DNA of 8,131 nucleotides from JBHENN01 sp046262015 (lineage in GTDB: Bacteria > Actinomycetota > CADDZG01 > WHSQ01). Under the pieces are notes generated by a model, which was not told where the DNA came from, did no database searches, and saw only the letters and a list, made by a program, of their open reading frames with translations. The DNA lies in the NCBI GenBank assembly GCA_046262015.1, contig JBHENN010000101.1, forward strand, positions 1-8,131, read 5' to 3'. The position numbers were made by a program, and so were the translations under genes. Shown piece after piece: positions 4,974 through 8,131 of this stretch (positions are counted from its first letter, which is position 1; every line of letters starts with the position of its first letter).

Positions 4974-5805
4974 CGCACACCTCACCGTAGTTCCGCCGGC
5001 CTGGACGATGTCACCGGCGACGCTCTCCAGTGTCATCGGTCACACCGACCGCCTGTGGAAGGCTCATTACCCTGACCACCCGGCCTGGGCCGCGGGCGAA
5101 TGTGTTTGTGCATCCGATAGCGGTCGCCTCGTCGCGGCTGCCGAATGGGTGCTGGCTGATGGCGACGACACCTCCATCGTCCCCTGGATCACCGTCGCTC
5201 CCGGCGCTCAAGTACCCGCCAGACTCCTCCTGGAGGAGGTTCGACGCCAAGCGGCTAGCGGAGGCGCCCGACACATCGCTCTCAATACGCGGAACGCACT
5301 GGGGGTTGGTTGGATGGGGATACCCTCGACTTGGCGAGACGTCATGATGGCCTTACGTGACGCCGGCTTCGCGCTCAGGGACCGTTGGACGATAATGACG
5401 GGAGACACAAGTGCAGCCGGGCGGGATCTGAGGGTGCGTCCCCATGATTCCCTAACCTTCGAGACGCTCGTTGATGACGCTACGGGAGAGTCAACCGTGG
5501 TCGCGCAGGTGGATGGTCGCGACGTCGGAGAGTGTGAGGCCTGGCGCCCTCCCACACATTTTTCGGAATCACCCGACTATTCGAGATGGGTGACGATCGA
5601 GTGGCTTGGTGTTGATCAGCGACACAGGACCCGTGGCATTGGCCGTGCTCTACTGATCGAACAGCTCAAGCAGCAGCGGAGACGAGGGGTAGAGCGTGTT
5701 ATCGCCTGGATCGAGGTGGGCAACCAACCGGTGCGCGAGCTCTTGACATCCGCTGGTTTCGCTTCTGGACCTGAGTGCCACACCATGTGGTCGGACATAG
5801 GGTGA
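4909..5805 (+). CDS. Tandem-GNAT N-acetyltransferase (MshD-like two-domain layout)
   Basis: The 298-residue protein would transfer an acyl group from acyl-CoA to an amine. The C-terminal domain (about 168-298) has the GNAT core: strand WVTIEWLGV (227-235), the acetyl-CoA pyrophosphate loop R240-T-R-G243-I-G245, helix RALLIEQLKQQ, and the late NQPVRELLTSAGF segment (272-284). The N-terminal half (about 1-165) keeps the fold pattern (ITVAPGAQVPARLLLEEV, 94-111; MMALRDAGF, 146-154) but lacks R-x-x-G-x-G, so it is probably a degenerate GNAT domain, as in mycothiol synthase MshD. The substrate cannot be told. The start is TTG 4909 with AGAGG at 4898-4902, six bases upstream. Composition is looser than the neighbour: a hand count gives about 62% GC at 5401-5460 against about 72% at 4021-4080 in the cyclase, hinting at different ancestry. 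Confidence 0.85.
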   Translation: MNSISIGLQDPPLLSQLSGLVNAHLTVVPPAWTMSPATLSSVIGHTDRLWKAHYPDHPAWAAGECVCASDSGRLVAAAEWVLADGDDTSIVPWITVAPGAQVPARLLLEEVRRQAASGGARHIALNTRNALGVGWMGIPSTWRDVMMALRDAGFALRDRWTIMTGDTSAAGRDLRVRPHDSLTFETLVDDATGESTVVAQVDGRDVGECEAWRPPTHFSESPDYSRWVTIEWLGVDQRHRTRGIGRALLIEQLKQQRRRGVERVIAWIEVGNQPVRELLTSAGFASGPECHTMWSDIG

Positions 5806-5856
5806 GCTTAGCCTTTGCCTCCGACGTGGTCCACTGGGCGATCTAGGAGGACTCAC

Positions 5857-6300
5857 ATGAGCAACGCGTCGCGGCGCCTGGCCGGGATCCTCTTGATACT
5901 GCTACCGACCGCGGTGCTGGGTGGGGTCAGCTTGCTCCGGCTCATCGACAACCCCGGCTACCAAGAGAACGAGCTGCGCCAGGACCTGTGGCGCGCGGGC
6001 CACGCGCATGCAGCGGTGCTGCTGGTCCTCTCTCTCGTCGCGCTTCGCTATGTCGACGAGGCGGCGCTCGGGGAGCGCGCACGCGCCTTCGCCCGCCACG
6101 CATTCCCGAGCGCCGCGATCCTTCTCCCAGCCGCATTCTTCTTATCGGTTCTTTCTGCCGACGCCACCGAACCGAACGCGCTCATCAACCTCGCCTACAT
6201 CGGAGCCGTCGTCCTGGTAGCGGGGATGATTACCTTGGGCGTTGGACTTCTCCGAGCCCAGCCAGAGAACGTGGCTCAGCGAACCAACCTGGATGCTTAA
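5857..6300 (+). CDS. Four-helix conserved-type membrane protein with GHAH motif
   Basis: ATG 5857 is chosen because AGGAGG at 5845-5850 lies six bases upstream; a longer frame upstream has no such support. The 147-residue product has likely helices at 8-30, 46-64, 83-101 and 107-133. RAGHAHAAVLLVLSL (46-60) puts two histidines, H49 and H51, at the start of helix 2, and the segment looks conserved-type rather than random. I recall similar RAGHAH segments in uncharacterised actinobacterial membrane proteins but cannot name a family. The next gene can begin at ATG 6293, overlapping this stop by eight bases, so the two are probably co-translated. Heme or metal binding by the histidines is possible but untested. 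Confidence 0.8.
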   Translation: MSNASRRLAGILLILLPTAVLGGVSLLRLIDNPGYQENELRQDLWRAGHAHAAVLLVLSLVALRYVDEAALGERARAFARHAFPSAAILLPAAFFLSVLSADATEPNALINLAYIGAVVLVAGMITLGVGLLRAQPENVAQRTNLDA

Positions 6301-7006
6301 CGCGTCCACCCGTAGTGTGGCGCCGGAGGAACCATTTCTCCGCAAGCGGTGTACCGGTTGCGTGAATCTCCAGCTCGGTGCCCTGATAGTGGCTGCCCTG
6401 GCGCTACATCCGGCCTGCGACGAGCGGGCGCGGCCGGTAAAGAACTCCGCCGCCGTGTCGACCGCGTCTCCGGGCGGCACCCAACAGGTTCGGGTGACTC
6501 GCGACGCTCAGGACGGTCCACCGTCCTGCAGCCCGCAGGAGGTCGGGGAACTGGTCGTTGGGTTCTTCGGCGCGATCAACGAGGGGTCCGTCGAAGTCTC
6601 GAGTTTCTTCGCGCCCGATATGCAGTGGTACTCGGTTACGGAACGGCGTCCTGGAGGCGATAAACGTCACTTCGTCACTTACGGGTACGACGCTGAGAAG
6701 CTCGGCGCCTACTTCGATCGTCGGATCGGCCAGCACGAACAGCTCCGCCTTCTGGAGATCGACGTCGCATACGAAGGAGCGAGGGATCTCGCGCACGTCG
6801 CATACACGCTCGAACGTAGAGCCGACGATCTGCCCCAGGGGCACCCGATCGCCGCGGGCAAAGGTGCTATCGATTGCGGAACCGGCACGATCGCGGTCTG
6901 GAGCATGGCGCATGAAGCTCGCTTCCAGCGTCCGGGTTCTATCTGTCCAGGAGACGCTGGCGATTTCCAGATCGCCATCGCTTGCACCCGGGGAGGCCCC
7001 GATTAG
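6293..7006 (+). CDS. Probable exported lipoprotein with an NTF2/SnoaL-like domain
   Basis: From ATG 6293 the product is 237 residues. LRKR (16-19) followed by a hydrophobic stretch (about 27-40) and ALHPAC (37-42) looks like a signal peptide; C42 is a possible lipidation site, though His at -3 is not a standard lipobox. After a Ser/Thr/Pro-rich linker, residues about 82-205 fit an NTF2/SnoaL-like cone fold: VGELVVGFFGAINEG (84-98), FFAPDMQWYSV (105-115), and a segment of paired charged residues (ERRADDLPQGHPIAAGKGAI, 174-193). Cysteines at 79, 195, 218 and 231 could form disulfides outside the cell. Later starts GTG 6317 and GTG 6362 are possible; 6362 removes the basic n-region, so I prefer the earlier ones. 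No substrate is evident, and active-site residues cannot be assigned. Confidence 0.72.
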   Translation: MLNASTRSVAPEEPFLRKRCTGCVNLQLGALIVAALALHPACDERARPVKNSAAVSTASPGGTQQVRVTRDAQDGPPSCSPQEVGELVVGFFGAINEGSVEVSSFFAPDMQWYSVTERRPGGDKRHFVTYGYDAEKLGAYFDRRIGQHEQLRLLEIDVAYEGARDLAHVAYTLERRADDLPQGHPIAAGKGAIDCGTGTIAVWSMAHEARFQRPGSICPGDAGDFQIAIACTRGGPD

Positions 7007-7065
7007 AGCGGAGGCGACCGCTACCTGCGGGTTATGGCGCGCCGGTGACGGGGAAGGCTAGCGGC

Positions 7066-7077
7066 ACCGGCGCCGGT
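7066..7077. repeat. Perfect 12-base palindrome upstream of the hemerythrin gene
   Basis: ACCGGCGCCGGT reads identically on both strands and lies 29 bases before the hemerythrin start, between the lipoprotein stop and the ribosome site. It could be an operator or a chance GC-rich palindrome. A second palindrome, GGCGCGCC, lies at 7036-7043. The rest of the 100-base gap shows no convincing promoter. Confidence 0.3.
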
Positions 7078-7106
7078 CGGAGCGCCCTCGGCGAGGAGGC
7101 TTGCGG

Positions 7107-7562
7107 ATGAACGCGCTCGAGCTGCTGAAGGAAGACCACCGCAAGGTGAAGAAGCTCCTGGAGGAGCTGGAGTCGACCACCGAACGCGGGGTCAAGACCC
7201 GGACCGGGCTGTTCGAGAAGGTGAAGTCGGAGCTTCAGGTGCACGAGGTCATCGAGGAAGAGATCCTCTACCTGGCGCTGAAGGAGCATCCCAAGGCGAA
7301 AGAGATCGTGCTCGAGGGATACGAGGAGCATGATGTGGTCGACCGGTTGCTCGGCGACCTGCAGGGCTTGCCGGTCGAAGACGAGACCTGGGGACCCAAG
7401 CTCAAGGTCATGAAGGAGAACGTCGAGCACCACATCGAAGAAGAAGAGGGCGAGATGTTCGAGAAGGCCCGCAGTGTCTTCGATAAGGACGAGCTTGCTG
7501 CCATGGGCGAGCGGATGGAGGCGCGGAAGAAGGAGGCCGAGCAGGCTCTCGCCACGCCGTGA
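7107..7562 (+). CDS. Hemerythrin HHE-domain protein
   Basis: The 151-residue cytoplasmic protein is a four-helix bundle expected to hold a non-haem di-iron (or other metal) centre that binds oxygen, senses redox or handles reactive species. The ligand set is recognisable: H11 in KEDHRKV, H46-x3-E50 (HEVIE), H75 in EEHDVV, and H109-x3-E113 in the HHIEEEE segment (108-114). It is highly charged and has a Lys/Glu-rich C-terminal helix. ATG 7107 is preferred over TTG 7101 because GAGGAGG at 7093-7099 lies seven bases from it. It follows the lipoprotein gene by 100 bases and may be separately transcribed. The stop is 15 bases from that of the convergent permease gene. Family assignment is firm; the ligand bound is not known. 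Confidence 0.93.
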   Translation: MNALELLKEDHRKVKKLLEELESTTERGVKTRTGLFEKVKSELQVHEVIEEEILYLALKEHPKAKEIVLEGYEEHDVVDRLLGDLQGLPVEDETWGPKLKVMKENVEHHIEEEEGEMFEKARSVFDKDELAAMGERMEARKKEAEQALATP

Positions 7563-7577
7563 TGGAGGCTGCGTCCC

Positions 7578-8131
7578 CTACGTGACGTCCCGGGCGCGGA
7601 ACACGCCGAGGGCGATCGCGACCGCTCCCAGGGCGTACGCGAGCAGGATCAAGCCGGCGACCCCGGCCGAGTGGTGGAGGTCTGCGAACTCGCGCTCGCC
7701 GACCACGAAGAGGGCGGCGTTGTCGCCGAGGAGCCACGGCTGCCAGCGCGGGCGGAAGCCGCGGATGAGGCCCTCGATCACCGATAGATAGAGGAACCCG
7801 ACGACTATCGCCGCCGCGGTGTTGCGCGCCACGGACGCGACGGCGAACCCGATGGCCGCGGCGACACCGGCGACCCCCGCTCCGCGCAGCCCTACCAGGA
7901 CCGTGTCCCACAGCCACACGCTGCCGGCGCCCTCCGTGGTCCCTCGCAATATCGCGGCGGGAACCAGCGCGAAGCCCATCAACGCCTGGGCGACGACGGT
8001 GCCGGCGATAACGAAGACGACGCCGGCCACTACCTTGCTCGTCAGCACCCGCCACCGGCGAGGCTCCCAGGTGAGCAAGGTGGACATGGTCCCCGCCCCC
8101 CATTCCGCCCCGGCGAACGATGCCCCCAGCC
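7578..8131 (-). CDS. ABC-2 type transporter permease, C-terminal part (cut by window edge)
   Basis: The frame is open to the right edge, so an internal ATG at 8087 is not the start: the 14 residues before it (LGASFAGAEWGAGT) match the actinobacterial ABC-2 permease pattern GA-S-F-x-G-A-E-W, continuing into LLTWEPRRWRVLTSK. About 183 residues are visible. Hydrophobic segments include 33-55, 72-95, 101-122 and 153-176 of the visible part, and the protein ends FRARDVT, a usual end for this family. It would pair with an ATP-binding subunit and export drugs, lipids or peptides; the partner gene, expected upstream on this strand, is outside the window. The substrate is unknown. Confidence 0.9.
   Translation of the reverse strand, partial: LGASFAGAEWGAGTMSTLLTWEPRRWRVLTSKVVAGVVFVIAGTVVAQALMGFALVPAAILRGTTEGAGSVWLWDTVLVGLRGAGVAGVAAAIGFAVASVARNTAAAIVVGFLYLSVIEGLIRGFRPRWQPWLLGDNAALFVVGEREFADLHHSAGVAGLILLAYALGAVAIALGVFRARDVT

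Noticed and set aside
6990..7000. GGGG-AGG-CCCC hairpin at the end of the lipoprotein gene as a terminator
   Set aside because: Four-base stem inside the coding region with no T-run after it; too weak for a rho-independent terminator.
2031..7031. Octamer CCTGCGGG at 2031-2038, 3769-3776 and 7024-7031, all outside or near gene starts
   Set aside because: At this GC about one or two copies are expected by chance on both strands, and another copy (minus strand, 6532-6539) lies inside the lipoprotein gene, so the intergenic bias is not convincing.
8085..8087. ATG at 8087 as the start of the permease
   Set aside because: The frame continues upstream to the window edge with family-typical residues (GASFAGAEW), so this Met is internal.
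7408..8103. 231-codon minus-strand frame over the permease and hemerythrin 3' end
   Set aside because: Arg/Gly-rich shadow in another frame; the permease frame has the GAEW and LLTWEPRR family motifs.

Overview
The window is about 70% GC, uses many GTG and TTG starts, and carries gene families common in Actinomycetota: a class III cyclase with an Rv1264-like regulatory half, a tandem-GNAT acetyltransferase, DUF3179 and actinobacterial-style ABC-2 permeases. I infer an actinomycete-like, probably deep-branching or environmental, high-GC bacterium. There is no rRNA, tRNA, CRISPR array, transposase or phage gene in view.

Left block (1-1309, + strand): the tail of one gene, a CooC-like deviant-Walker P-loop ATPase with a histidine-rich metal-binding insert, and a four-helix membrane protein. 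They are joined by GTGA and TTGA stop/start overlaps, so they are almost certainly one translationally coupled operon. The theme looks like metal (nickel-type) handling or metalloenzyme maturation, but the client enzyme is not in the window.

Middle block (1323-3788, - strand, in transcription order): a membrane-anchored TlpA-like thioredoxin fused to a DUF3179 domain, a 23-residue single-helix micropeptide behind a strong Shine-Dalgarno, and a PsiE-family membrane protein. All three act at or outside the membrane. The gaps of 80-91 bases carry candidate promoter and repeat signals, so they may be co-oriented units rather than a tight operon. The cluster is divergent from a class III adenylate cyclase (3839-4789, +), with a short shared control region.

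Right block (4790-7562, + strand): a small ORF with its own Shine-Dalgarno overlapping the start of a two-domain GNAT acetyltransferase, a four-helix membrane protein with a GHAH motif, a probable lipoprotein with an NTF2/SnoaL-like domain, and a hemerythrin HHE protein. Base composition in the GNAT gene is visibly looser than in the cyclase next to it. The right edge holds the C-terminal part of an ABC-2 permease on the - strand, convergent with the hemerythrin gene.

The most unusual items are the thioredoxin-DUF3179 fusion, which pairs a CxxC reductase-type site with the CPLC motif of an uncharacterised domain, the micropeptide lying between it and psiE, and the His-rich CooC-like protein coupled to a small membrane protein carrying two HxVPG motifs.
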